From a virus: DNA of 31,587 nucleotides. The stretch covers positions 1 to 31,587 of IMG/VR virus record IMGVR_UViG_3300037451_000142; one strand, written 5' to 3'. Position numbers and translations under genes: made by a program. The notes under the pieces were generated by a model. It saw nothing but the letters and a program-made list of their open reading frames with translations. It searched no databases and was not told the DNA's origin. Shown piece by piece: positions 23,725 through 30,150 of the stretch (position 1 is the stretch's first letter; each line of letters opens with the position of its first letter).

Positions 23725-24903
23725 TTACTTGTGGATACGCACACGTTGACGCGGCGCAATGGTCACCACGCGAACGCGGTAGCTTTCCATTGCAGCGTCA
23801 CTGTTAGCGATCGGAGCAGTCGGGTCACCGCCGGTGGAATCCGCCGGGTTGATCTGACCGTCCTTCTTCGGCAGCGGAACCTTGTCGTCCCCTGCACCGA
23901 TGGCCGCCTGTGCTTCAGGGCTCATCGCACCCGGATCGTTGGGCAGTGCCTGGACAGGCTGAACGACCGGTTGACCCGTGTCGCTATTGCCTTCTTGGTC
24001 TTCCGTTGCCACACCCGGACGAACCGGCTTAGGCAACGGACCACGCGTCGAACCGCCTTCCAGTGCCGGAGCCACGCCAGTGTTGTCACCATCCGGTGCT
24101 TGGCCGTCGGTCGCAGCACCTGCATCGACCGGCGTTGCCGCTTCTTCACGGGCGATCTTCGCGATGTTCACGACAGCAGCCGTGATCGACGGATCTTTCG
24201 GGCAGGGCTCGGTTGCCGGGTCACCCTTCGAACCTTCACCGCCTTGTTGATCCTTCACATCGCCGAGCGTACCGACGCCGTCAGCACCCGGATTGCCGCC
24301 GTTGCCCAGATCGGTTTCCGGATTCACGCGAGCTTCGACGAATTCTTCGAACGAACGATAGAACTTGCCACCCAGACGCTTGGTCAGGGCTTCCATCGCT
24401 TCGGACAGATATTCGACTTCTTCTTGCGGAGCCGAACCAGCACCGTTGGCACCCGGCAGGGTCGAATCAACGACCACCACGAATTCCTTCGGCTTGGTTT
24501 CTTCGTCTTCGTTCATCAGCGCGTCAGCGACATCGACGACATCCGAATCCTGGATGTCTTGCTTGGCTACGCCATAGACTTGCAGGTCAGCACCGGAGCC
24601 AGGGAACGAAGCACCCATCTCGGCACCACCTTCGACCGTGCTCGACGTAATCGGTTGGGCGGTTTGTTCTGCGTTGTTGTTGATGGACTCGACGATCTTC
24701 TGCATGATCGTGACGTCCTGCGCTTGGGATTCGGTAGCGACCACGCGTTCGCCTTCGGACGGGGCCTTAGCATACGCGACGTCCAGGGCCTTGGTGAAGA
24801 TCTCGGACAGCGGACCACTCATGACAATGGTCGGCTCGTTCGGACGACGGCTCGTCTCGATCTGCTCGCCCTCCAAGGCCATACGGAACATGCTCTTGCT
24901 CAT
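23725..24903 (-). CDS. Acidic low-complexity protein, 392 aa
   Basis: I chose the ATG at 24903 because AGAGGAAGAA just before it is a strong ribosome site; a longer form would start at 24975 but would make that site coding. The N-terminus is MSKSMFRMALEGEQIE. Residues ~60-370 are rich in Gly, Pro, Glu, Asp, Ala and Gln (for example GGSTRGPLPKPVRPGVATED), as in disordered scaffolding or internal head proteins. The C-terminus is abruptly basic (VRVVTIAPRQRVRIHK). A shorter structured part lies near residues 130-190 (EVEYLSEAMEALTKRLGGKF). It heads the - strand run to terL. A scaffold or inner-head role is a guess; processing by the protease at 5844 could be tested. Confidence 0.72.
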   Translation of the reverse strand: MSKSMFRMALEGEQIETSRRPNEPTIVMSGPLSEIFTKALDVAYAKAPSEGERVVATESQAQDVTIMQKIVESINNNAEQTAQPITSSTVEGGAEMGASFPGSGADLQVYGVAKQDIQDSDVVDVADALMNEDEETKPKEFVVVVDSTLPGANGAGSAPQEEVEYLSEAMEALTKRLGGKFYRSFEEFVEARVNPETDLGNGGNPGADGVGTLGDVKDQQGGEGSKGDPATEPCPKDPSITAAVVNIAKIAREEAATPVDAGAATDGQAPDGDNTGVAPALEGGSTRGPLPKPVRPGVATEDQEGNSDTGQPVVQPVQALPNDPGAMSPEAQAAIGAGDDKVPLPKKDGQINPADSTGGDPTAPIANSDAAMESYRVRVVTIAPRQRVRIHK

Positions 24904-24982
24904 GGGTTCTTCCTCTAGGGTGTAGGAACGGAAAAAGGTGCTCACAATATTTGAGCCTACAGGATAAAAGATCACCAGCGTA

Positions 24983-25024
24983 GGCGGGTCCTAACAGGAT
25001 AGAAGAGCACGATAAATTCCCGCC
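24983..25024 (-). promoter_or_regulatory. 5' UTR hairpin upstream of the 392-aa gene
   Basis: GGCGGG (24983-24988) pairs with CCCGCC (25019-25024), with an inner TCCT-AAC-AGGA hairpin next to the left arm. TATCCTGT-AGG-like elements recur near 24957 and 24991. It lies 80-120 nt before the - strand start. Confidence 0.35.
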
Positions 25025-25204
25025 GCCCGCCGCGCCCCCAAGAAAGGTTTGCAACGCTGGACGGGTTTTCGGCCATGCGGTGTCATTCATGTACTATCTA
25101 AACTAATGCCTGTCCAAACAATCTCTGTCGCTATCGCTCTGGTCTTTTCCTTCCCCTCGCGCCAGCGCTCGATCTTCCTTTGCGACAGCCCTGCCAAACT
25201 TTTT

Positions 25205-25235
25205 AAAAAAGGGGGAGGGGGACAAGCCCTCCCCC
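25205..25235 (-). terminator. Intrinsic terminator (- strand)
   Basis: GGGGGAGGG (25211-25219) pairs perfectly with CCCTCCCCC (25227-25235), loop 7 nt. On the - strand it is followed by TTTTTT (complement of 25205-25210), so it stops leftward transcription. No - strand gene with good codon use precedes it. Confidence 0.75.
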
Positions 25236-25337
25236 GGCTAGTGACAGACAAGTTTGCTAAGTACTTGATTACAAAGACTATTTCTCTATTCTAGTAAAAA
25301 AATACTGCATAGCTTATCACTTATGTGTCAAGGAGCA

Positions 25338-25360
25338 GAGCGACGCGGAGCGAAGCGGAG
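25338..25360. repeat. Imperfect 10-bp tandem repeat
   Basis: GAGCGACGCG is followed at once by GAGCGAAGCG and then a partial third copy (GAG). The repeat is GC-rich inside an AT-rich gap, 18 nt before a + strand terminator hairpin. Confidence 0.6.
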
Positions 25361-25377
25361 TAGGGAATAATAGCGTA

Positions 25378-25405
25378 GAGGGGGCGGGAGCCCCCTCTTT
25401 ATTAT
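25378..25405 (+). terminator. Intrinsic terminator (+ strand)
   Basis: GAGGGGGC (25378-25385) pairs with GCCCCCTC (25390-25397), loop GGGA, followed by TTTATTATA. No coding gene on the + strand lies just upstream, so it implies a short transcript or insulation. Confidence 0.75.
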
Positions 25406-25440
25406 ACTCCCAGAGAGGATAGCGCTTGGAATCATAATCT

Positions 25441-25463
25441 GTAAGAATAAGATATTTTCTTAC
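25441..25463. promoter_or_regulatory. AT-rich inverted repeat, operator-like
   Basis: GTAAGAA (25441-25447) and TTCTTAC (25457-25463) form a perfect 7-bp dyad with a 9-nt spacer. It lacks G:C strength or a T tail. It may bind a dimeric regulator near the promoter motif at 25541. Confidence 0.35.
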
Positions 25464-25488
25464 CAGAAGTAGAACTCGTGAAAATCGG

Positions 25489-25516
25489 GCCGGGCACACG
25501 CCTGGCTCTTATGACG
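25489..25516 (+). terminator. Hairpin with TCTTATGACG tail (+ strand)
   Basis: GCCGGGC (25489-25495) pairs with GCCTGGC (25500-25506), one G:T pair, loop ACAC. It is followed by TCTTATGACG, close to the tails seen after several genes here. It lies just before the early-type promoter motif. Confidence 0.5.
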
Positions 25517-25540
25517 TCAAAGCTTGATCCTAGAATATTT

Positions 25541-25556
25541 CAAACCTATATTCTAC
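25541..25556 (+). promoter_or_regulatory. Early-type promoter motif
   Basis: CAAACCTATATTCTACG lies 70-85 nt before the ATG at 25626. Apart from one inserted base it matches the motif at 30151, and both are followed by a purine-rich stretch ending in AGAAAG. It resembles the AT-rich early promoters reported for phiKZ (TATATTAC-like). Confidence 0.5.
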
Positions 25557-25625
25557 GGGTGAGCTAGAGCAAGTAGAAAGTTCTAAGCTTGGTTAATTCC
25601 TTCCTCTCAAGCAATTGGAGAACAC

Positions 25626-26015
25626 ATGAACACCATCGCCACGCAACGTAAGCCCATCCGTATCAGCTTTGTCGAACGCATGGTTCGCTACTATCCGAAC
25701 TACGTGCACGCGCAGTCTTACCTGAAGGTGTTCCTGCGGGACAATCCGAATCAGGAAGGCATGGTGACGACCGTCGGTGATGACTGGACGGACGTGTCGC
25801 GCTGGATGGATAATAACCCGAACCATCCGGAAGTGGATGAAGTCCGGGTGTTGGTGTTGCGCTGGAAACCGTTTCAACAAGACGTCACGGTGATCAAGAA
25901 TAATACCGTGATCACGTTGGATAGCCTGATGGTGACGCATGACCATCAGTCGAATGAATGGCAAGCCCATGAGTTCCGTGATCAATACGCTGATCGCTAT
26001 CCGCAGCACTGCTAA
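25626..26015 (+). CDS. Unknown 129-aa protein, first gene of the small-gene cluster
   Basis: The ATG follows TTGGAGAACAC, a clear ribosome site, downstream of an early-type promoter motif. The protein has a basic start (RKPIRISFVERMVRYY), a strand-rich middle (DEVRVLVLRWKPFQQDVTV) and an acidic, His-rich C-terminus ending QHC. No motif was recognised. As the first gene after a probable early promoter it may act soon after infection. A hairpin with a TCTATG tail follows. Confidence 0.75.
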   Translation: MNTIATQRKPIRISFVERMVRYYPNYVHAQSYLKVFLRDNPNQEGMVTTVGDDWTDVSRWMDNNPNHPEVDEVRVLVLRWKPFQQDVTVIKNNTVITLDSLMVTHDHQSNEWQAHEFRDQYADRYPQHC

Positions 26016-26024
26016 GTAATTCTG

Positions 26025-26062
26025 GGCTGGGGAATTTTCCCCAGCCTTCTTTCGTCTATGAG
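26025..26062 (+). terminator. Hairpin terminator
   Basis: GGCTGGGGA (26025-26033) pairs with TCCCCAGCC (26038-26046), loop ATTT, followed by TTCTTTCGTCTATGAGC. It lies 10 nt after the 129-aa gene. Confidence 0.75.
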
Positions 26063-26099
26063 CATCACCCTTTACATTACCCAATACTAGGAGAGTACC

Positions 26100-26588
26100 A
26101 TGTTTGACAATTTCGAATTCAGCATCGGCGGTCAACGCGAAACCGTTTCGGCACGTGTGGAACGTGAACGCCGTGAACGCGCGCAATCGCGCTCGGAAGA
26201 CTTGCTGCGCACGCTCTTTGGTGGCATGCCCAAGCAAGTGCCGGTGACGATCCGCACCACGGTCGAAGAGGACGGCGTGTTCGGTAAGGAAACACAAGAG
26301 CGTACCCGCACGGCAACCATCGCCCTGACGCCGGGCTTGAAGCTTGCCAAGTCGGAAATCGAACCGACGGTGTTTGGTACGAAGGTGACGACGGTGGTGA
26401 TTGAGAACCTGGATCACCTCGATCTGGCTGTCACCACCAAGACCGTCGAGCGGGACACGGTGTTCGGCAAGCATGTGATCACGGAAGTGTTCATCGCGAC
26501 CGAAGCCGAGCAACAAGCTACCATCAAGCCGACGATTCGCGAGCGCGTCACTGTCAAGGTGAGCAGCGCACGTCGTCCGCGCTGGTAA
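26100..26588 (+). CDS. Unknown 162-aa protein with three ~30-residue repeats
   Basis: The ATG follows TAGGAGAGTACC. An Arg/Glu-rich helix comes first (SARVERERRERAQSRSEDLL). Then a unit with the core VFGK is repeated at residues 60-63, 91-94 (VFGT) and 121-124, a spacing of 31 and 30. Each is followed by alternating Thr/Val strands (ETQERTRTATIAL, KVTTVVIENLDHL, HVITEVFIATEAE). This looks like a small beta-repeat protein. The C-terminus is basic (SSARRPRW). Function is unknown. It is flanked by hairpin terminators, so it may be a single-gene unit. Confidence 0.77.
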   Translation: MFDNFEFSIGGQRETVSARVERERRERAQSRSEDLLRTLFGGMPKQVPVTIRTTVEEDGVFGKETQERTRTATIALTPGLKLAKSEIEPTVFGTKVTTVVIENLDHLDLAVTTKTVERDTVFGKHVITEVFIATEAEQQATIKPTIRERVTVKVSSARRPRW

Positions 26589-26602
26589 TTCGACGACCTA
26601 GC

Positions 26603-26636
26603 GGCTAGGGGGCAACCCTTAGCCAGTATGCCGTCT
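26603..26636 (+). terminator. Hairpin with GCAA loop and TATGCC tail
   Basis: GGCTAGGGG (26603-26611) pairs with CCCTTAGCC (26616-26624) with one G:T pair and a GCAA tetraloop. It is followed by AGTATGCCGTCTTTT. Only the downstream side has the TATG tail. Confidence 0.75.
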
Positions 26637-26675
26637 TTTCCATTCTTTCCAATTCTGATTCCGGAGCCTAACATC

Positions 26676-26846
26676 ATGAACGACTTTGCTACCAAGAACT
26701 ACCACTCGGGTAAATCCTCGCTGATGACTAAACTGAAAGCACTCGGCTTCGTCCTGCTTTGTTTTGGTGTGCTCGCTGGCCTCACTGCTACGGCAGCAGA
26801 AGTCGGCCATGCCATGCAAGTGGAGCGCATCGCCGCTGGTGATTGA
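26676..26846 (+). CDS. Small membrane or exported protein, 56 aa
   Basis: The ATG at 26676 follows GGAG (in CCGGAGCC) with good spacing. After a polar/basic start (MNDFATKNYHSGKSSLMTKLK) comes one hydrophobic stretch (ALGFVLLCFGVLAGLTATAA, residues ~22-41), then EVGHAMQVERIAAGD. This fits a single-span inner-membrane protein or a signal peptide cleaved near TATAA. Being alone in an early-like cluster, it may alter the host envelope; no lipobox or holin signature is visible. Confidence 0.65.
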   Translation: MNDFATKNYHSGKSSLMTKLKALGFVLLCFGVLAGLTATAAEVGHAMQVERIAAGD

Positions 26847-26907
26847 CACGCAGTAGAATGAGCTGTAGAATCCGTTTCATGCAGTAGCCGCCGTCTGTCG
26901 GATACAG

Positions 26908-26924
26908 ACTACAACTTTGCAATA
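26908..26924 (+). other. Leader hairpin before the 173-aa gene
   Basis: GTCTGT and ACAGAC form a perfect 6-bp dyad around CGGAT shortly before AAGGAGCC and the ATG at 26936. It is too weak and lacks a tail for a terminator; it may tune translation. Coordinates are approximate by a few bases. Confidence 0.3.
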
Positions 26925-26935
26925 AGGAGCCAATA

Positions 26936-27457
26936 ATGGCCACGCAACAAAACACCGCCCCCGTCGAGAACGCTGCTGAGAAGAAGACGCTCAGCCCTTT
27001 CGAACTCGACCGTGAGATCGGCAAGAAGTTCAAGTTCTTCATCGGTACGGCGATGAACCTGGATAAGACGATCTGGCCGGGTGCGGTGCGCGATGCACTC
27101 CAGGCAGTTGTGGACCTGGTGTCGCTCTCGAAGAAAGCAGGCATCAAGCCCGCTGAACTGCGTCGCATGAAGATCTACATGATCGCGACGGATCGCCTAC
27201 GTAGTCTGTTCGAGGAGACGATCATGCTGCGCCTGGGTGAGGAGTTTGACTTCGCCTTTGCGCTGGAGCGTGGGTTCGAGGACCTGTTGCAGCGTGAGTG
27301 CAACATCATCCACGAGCGCGGTGAAGCACGCTGCAAGATCCGCTTCGTGAAAGCGAAGATCGAGACGGGCGACTACGCAGTGTACGAACGCGTATGCATT
27401 CGCTTCGATGGTCAGTACGACATCCAGTTCATCGATCGTTCGCGCTACGGTCTCTGA
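26936..27457 (+). CDS. Unknown 173-aa protein
   Basis: A strong ribosome site (AAGGAGCC) precedes the ATG. The N-terminus is polar (ATQQNTAPVENAAEKK). A helical middle (AVRDALQAVVDLVSLSKKAG, then ELRRMKIYMIATDRLRSLFE) follows. The C-terminal part alternates like beta strands (CKIRFVKAKIETGDYAVYER, then VCIRFDGQYDIQFIDRSRYG). No motif was recognised. It is 9 nt upstream of the 66-aa gene, with which it probably forms a two-gene message ending at the terminator near 27700. Confidence 0.77.
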   Translation: MATQQNTAPVENAAEKKTLSPFELDREIGKKFKFFIGTAMNLDKTIWPGAVRDALQAVVDLVSLSKKAGIKPAELRRMKIYMIATDRLRSLFEETIMLRLGEEFDFAFALERGFEDLLQRECNIIHERGEARCKIRFVKAKIETGDYAVYERVCIRFDGQYDIQFIDRSRYGL

Positions 27458-27466
27458 GGAGGGATC

Positions 27467-27667
27467 ATGGCTCGTAACAAAAAGATGCTCATGAAGGAGA
27501 TCACGAGCGGACTGGAACAAGCGCAGCATATCCTCGGCACGTTGGACGCAAATCCGACGTATCAGGAAATCATGACTGCCGCCAGTTCCGCAAGTCAAGC
27601 AGCTAATCAGTTGTATCGACTGGCTGGCATGCTTGACGTCGAAGCCGATCTGCCTCAGCAAAACTAA
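27467..27667 (+). CDS. Small helical protein, 66 aa
   Basis: GAGGAGGGATC gives a very good ribosome site before the ATG. The product starts basic (MARNKKMLMKEITSG) and is otherwise a pair of amphipathic helices with an acidic end (VEADLPQQN). It may be a small helical hairpin or a partner of the 173-aa protein just upstream. The family was not recognised. Confidence 0.72.
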   Translation: MARNKKMLMKEITSGLEQAQHILGTLDANPTYQEIMTAASSASQAANQLYRLAGMLDVEADLPQQN

Positions 27668-27677
27668 AACTCCCTTG

Positions 27678-27729
27678 CCCCTCTCCCGAGGGGTGAGTTC
27701 AAGAGGGCCTTCGGGTCCTCTTTTTTTTT
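27678..27729 (+). terminator. Two hairpins; the second a canonical terminator
   Basis: CCCCTC-TCCC-GAGGGG (27678-27693) is followed by AAGAGGGCC (27701-27709) pairing with GGTCCTCTT (27714-27722) around a TTCG loop and then a nine-T run. It is the clearest classical intrinsic terminator in the window. Confidence 0.9.
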
Positions 27730-27747
27730 GTCTATTTGGAGCCCCTT

Positions 27748-27957
27748 GTGGCCAAAGAAAAGTTGATTCCCCTGGTCCACCTCCCGCACGGGGAAGTGGG
27801 TGCGTTCTTTAGCCCGAACTGCTTCTACAATCTGAGCGCCATCAACCCGGCGATGCCCAAGATGGACGCTCAGGGTCCGCAAGATCCGGTGGCTTGGCCA
27901 GGCATGCAGCTGTCGTATAAGGCGAATGTTATCGCTGGCGCTAATCGAATGTCCTGA
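27748..27957 (+). CDS. Small hypothetical protein, 69 aa
   Basis: The GTG at 27748 has GGAG six bases upstream; the in-frame TTG at 27736 lies in front of that site and is less likely. The protein has a Pro/Gly-rich sequence with Asn and Met (IPLVHLPHGEVGAFFSPN, then INPAMPKMDAQGPQDPVAW), with few charged residues. A role cannot be read from it. A weak hairpin follows at 27971. Confidence 0.62.
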   Translation: MAKEKLIPLVHLPHGEVGAFFSPNCFYNLSAINPAMPKMDAQGPQDPVAWPGMQLSYKANVIAGANRMS

Positions 27958-27970
27958 TACCAAATTACAT

Positions 27971-28000
27971 GAGAGGGGAGCGAGACCTCTCTTATTTCCG
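27971..28000 (+). terminator. Weak hairpin terminator
   Basis: GAGAGG (27971-27976) pairs with CCTCTC (27986-27991), loop 9 nt, followed by TTATTTCCG. It lies just after the 69-aa gene. Confidence 0.5.
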
Positions 28001-28025
28001 TTAACTTACCCGCGTGAGAACTAGC

Positions 28026-28310
28026 ATGCCGACCGCGCGCTTTACCGAAGAACAGCTTCAGGACATCCTGTCAAAGCTGAAAGTCACCCTGTTTGGAAAG
28101 ATCCAGGAGTGTAAGCACCAGACCTCGAACGTGGGTCAGCGTATTGTGCTTGCAGGCATGGAGAAGGCCTTGAAGTATCCCGATACCGTCGTCGGTGGCG
28201 ATACCGTGCATAAGCTCAACACGTACCAAGGGATGTTGAACGAAGTGAATGGTTATTTGACGGCACTCGAAGAGGCACAACTGACAGGAAGATCCAGAAT
28301 GGCAGCTTAG
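28026..28310 (+). CDS. Unknown 94-aa helical protein
   Basis: I prefer the ATG at 28026; a GTG at 28014 is in frame but has no ribosome site. The ribosome site for the ATG is itself weak (GAGAAC). The protein is mostly helical (EEQLQDILSKLKVTLFGKIQ, YQGMLNEVNGYLTALEEAQL). It may be a regulator or a small coiled-coil partner. Its stop is followed after 10 nt by the next ATG, so the pair is co-translated. Confidence 0.68.
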   Translation: MPTARFTEEQLQDILSKLKVTLFGKIQECKHQTSNVGQRIVLAGMEKALKYPDTVVGGDTVHKLNTYQGMLNEVNGYLTALEEAQLTGRSRMAA

Positions 28311-28320
28311 GAGTACTATC

Positions 28321-28581
28321 ATGCATTCGATCGCACTGACTCGTTACAATCTGTCGCGCTTTCAAAAGGCAGATCGTCAACGGTGTCAGGATACCTACGT
28401 GCTCGTTAAACGCGAGCAGGAGCGTCTCGAGACCCGTGGCAAGGGTTTGATGGTGAGTAACGATGTGCTGCGCTTAGCAGCCACGCACTTTCGGGCTGGG
28501 ATCATCTTGCAGAAGTACAACCTGTTCGGCATTGCTGCAGACCAATTCGATCGCGCACTACAGCTACTTGCTTTGTTCTAA
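28321..28581 (+). CDS. Unknown 86-aa basic helical protein
   Basis: AGGAG overlaps the previous stop and gives a good ribosome site for ATC-ATG. The sequence is Arg/Lys/Gln-rich (TRYNLSRFQKADRQRCQDTY, then VLVKREQERLETRGKGL), with a hydrophobic C-terminus (AADQFDRALQLLALF). It may bind nucleic acid. No family recognised. It forms a pair with the 94-aa gene. Confidence 0.7.
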   Translation: MHSIALTRYNLSRFQKADRQRCQDTYVLVKREQERLETRGKGLMVSNDVLRLAATHFRAGIILQKYNLFGIAADQFDRALQLLALF

Positions 28582-28629
28582 CAAAGGGTGACTGCGAATC
28601 ACCTTGCAATTCAGACCACTGAGTCTTAC

Positions 28630-29244
28630 ATGAACCAGAAACCGCTTTCTTTCTTCTTCTCCAATTACGACTTCAAGAACTTCGAGGCAGTGAACGCCGA
28701 CCAGGGCTTTGTCGAGAACCACATCAACACCCAGTACGAGGCCGACGAACGCCCCATCTTGCGACTGGTGCGGCGCTTTGTGCGCGAGCTCTCGGGTCAT
28801 CCGACCGTGCATACGGACTTCTTCTTTGATGCCGGTGCGCACGAAGGCATGTGGCGCCGCAAGGAAGCCTATCGTGTCAACGTCGACGGCCTGGCGGTGT
28901 TGAAGATCAACATCGAGATGGGAGAAGATGCAGGGACCTACGACATGGCTCCGGCTACGTACGCGCGCCTCGCCTCCGTGTCGGAAAACTTCCACGGCAA
29001 GCACTTCGGTGATACTAAGGAAGCAGGTCTGGACTACATGTACTGCTTCAGCCAGATTCGCAATCTGGTGAGCCAGCTGTCGAACAACTGCGTGTACAAG
29101 GTCGACGAAGACCACTCGGGCTTTGCGCTGACGATCATGCCGTTGACCGAGGGTCTGGCCAAGTACCAGGCTGAGGCAGCAGCTGGTAAGGAACCGGAAT
29201 CCACCGGCACCTTCATCAAGATCCAGTTGCGCAATCCGCTGTAA
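28630..29244 (+). CDS. Unknown 204-aa protein
   Basis: The ATG at 28630 is preferred to a GTG at 28588, which abuts AAAGG too closely; neither has a perfect site. The protein is mixed alpha/beta with an acidic N-terminus and a conserved-looking segment (DAGAHEGMWRRKEAYRVNVD, followed by a strand-rich LAVLKINIEMGEDAG). The tail is strand-rich (GTFIKIQLRNPL). No motif assigned. It ends at a strong bidirectional hairpin facing the - strand gene at 29291. Confidence 0.7.
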   Translation: MNQKPLSFFFSNYDFKNFEAVNADQGFVENHINTQYEADERPILRLVRRFVRELSGHPTVHTDFFFDAGAHEGMWRRKEAYRVNVDGLAVLKINIEMGEDAGTYDMAPATYARLASVSENFHGKHFGDTKEAGLDYMYCFSQIRNLVSQLSNNCVYKVDEDHSGFALTIMPLTEGLAKYQAEAAAGKEPESTGTFIKIQLRNPL

Positions 29245-29255
29245 GCCCACAAGGG

Positions 29256-29290
29256 CATAAGAGGCGAGCCTCGGGCTCGCCTCTATGACG
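29256..29290. terminator. Bidirectional hairpin with TATG tails on both sides
   Basis: AGAGGCGAGCC (29260-29270) pairs with GGCTCGCCTCT (29274-29284), an 11-bp stem with a 3-nt loop. The right flank reads CTATGACG; the left GGCATAAG reads CTTATGCC on the - strand. It lies between convergent genes ending at 29244 and 29291. Confidence 0.8.
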
Positions 29291-30094
29291 TTAGCGGTAT
29301 CCGCCAACCATCGAACGAATGAAGCGCGTAAACGTTTCGTTGTCGTTCATGTAGGCTACCTTCTGCCAGGTGTTCATCAGAAACTCCTGGTACTGCGTCT
29401 CGGACTCTGCGTAGCTGTCGACGATTTCCTTGAACTTACCGATCTCCTGACCACCGGTGATCTTACCGATGTCCAGCTCAACGATCTGGTCGTTGTAGAT
29501 GTACGACTTGACCGCCAGTTCAACCAGGGTGCAGAAAGCCTGATAGCTTCGCATCTGGATGTGCGACATGTTCTCGTCGTTAGCGAGGATACAACGCAGG
29601 TACACGTCCGGAGGCAACACGATGGTATCGCGCACCATGATCGTATTTTCACCGATCAATTGCACGCGGTGCGTCGAGGTCACTGGCAGCGCACCATAGG
29701 CGTCCATCACGGCTTGGCCTGCTTGGAGTAGCGTAGTGTTTTGAGCACCAGCAGCCACACCATAGCTCGATACCTTGGTCGGATCGGCAAAGGTGATGTT
29801 CAACACCGACAGGATAGAGCGACCCTGGGTCTTGGTCTTGGGAATCCGGTAGACCGACGTGTAGTCGTTCATGCGCTCGTAGGGGATGTCGTCCAGGTAG
29901 ATGAACGCTTCTGTACCACCTACCAGGTTACAGTCCACGAGCACACGAGGACGCACGACTTGTTCGAGGATGCATTCGTCGATCGATTTAGGGGCTTGAC
30001 GCCACCGGGCCGAACGCTCTACGAATACCTCTTCGAGGATGCGCCGGGGGATGCGGAACTTGATCATGTCCACAGCGCGAGTGATGGCGTTCAC
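29291..30094 (-). CDS. Putative virion protein, 267 aa
   Basis: The start is a GTG at 30094 with AGGAGG seven bases ahead, a strong site. The N-terminus is basic and amphipathic (RAVDMIKFRIPRRILEEVFV). The middle has strand-rich, Asn/Thr-containing segments (LNITFADPTKVSSYGVAAGA), and helices dominate the C-terminus (YQEFLMNTWQKVAYMNDNET). It looks like a head-tail joining or tail protein of the jumbo-phage type, but this rests on composition. It lies alone on the - strand between two + strand units, so it is probably controlled separately as a late gene. Confidence 0.72.
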   Translation of the reverse strand: MNAITRAVDMIKFRIPRRILEEVFVERSARWRQAPKSIDECILEQVVRPRVLVDCNLVGGTEAFIYLDDIPYERMNDYTSVYRIPKTKTQGRSILSVLNITFADPTKVSSYGVAAGAQNTTLLQAGQAVMDAYGALPVTSTHRVQLIGENTIMVRDTIVLPPDVYLRCILANDENMSHIQMRSYQAFCTLVELAVKSYIYNDQIVELDIGKITGGQEIGKFKEIVDSYAESETQYQEFLMNTWQKVAYMNDNETFTRFIRSMVGGYR

Positions 30095-30120
30095 TATGGT
30101 CCTCCTGTTAAAATAAGATT

Positions 30121-30129
30121 CTACATAGG
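30121..30129 (-). promoter_or_regulatory. Possible late-type TATG promoter element
   Basis: On the - strand the sequence reads CCTATGTAG about 30 nt before the GTG at 30094. phiKZ late promoters are reported to share a TATG core. The motif is short and occurs by chance often. Confidence 0.25.
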
Positions 30130-30150
30130 ATCGTCGATTCTATTTACTTT

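Larger units (their letters stand above)
24904..25625. other. 722-nt divergent intergenic region rich in hairpins
   Basis: This region separates the - strand run ending in terL from the + strand small-gene cluster. It has no open frame with the codon bias of its neighbours. It contains a possible 5' UTR structure for the 24903 gene, one - strand terminator, two + strand terminators, a 10-bp tandem repeat, an AT-rich palindrome, and an early-type promoter motif. Each is listed separately. It is more AT-rich than the flanking genes. The pair of terminators facing inward from both strands suggests that one or more short untranslated RNAs come from here. Confidence 0.6.

Noticed and set aside
23719-24918. 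399-codon + strand frame opposite the acidic 392-aa gene
   Set aside because: Composition is a typical antisense shadow. The - strand frame has a strong ribosome site and sits in the terL run.
25317-25499. 60-codon - strand frame in the intergenic gap, ahead of the - strand terminator
   Set aside because: It runs through repeats and hairpins, lacks a ribosome site and has codon use unlike the genes here. A transcript is possible, a protein unlikely.
24904-25625. tRNA or CRISPR array in the large gap
   Set aside because: No cloverleaf, CCA-end stem or regularly spaced direct repeats were found; the only repeat is a short tandem one.
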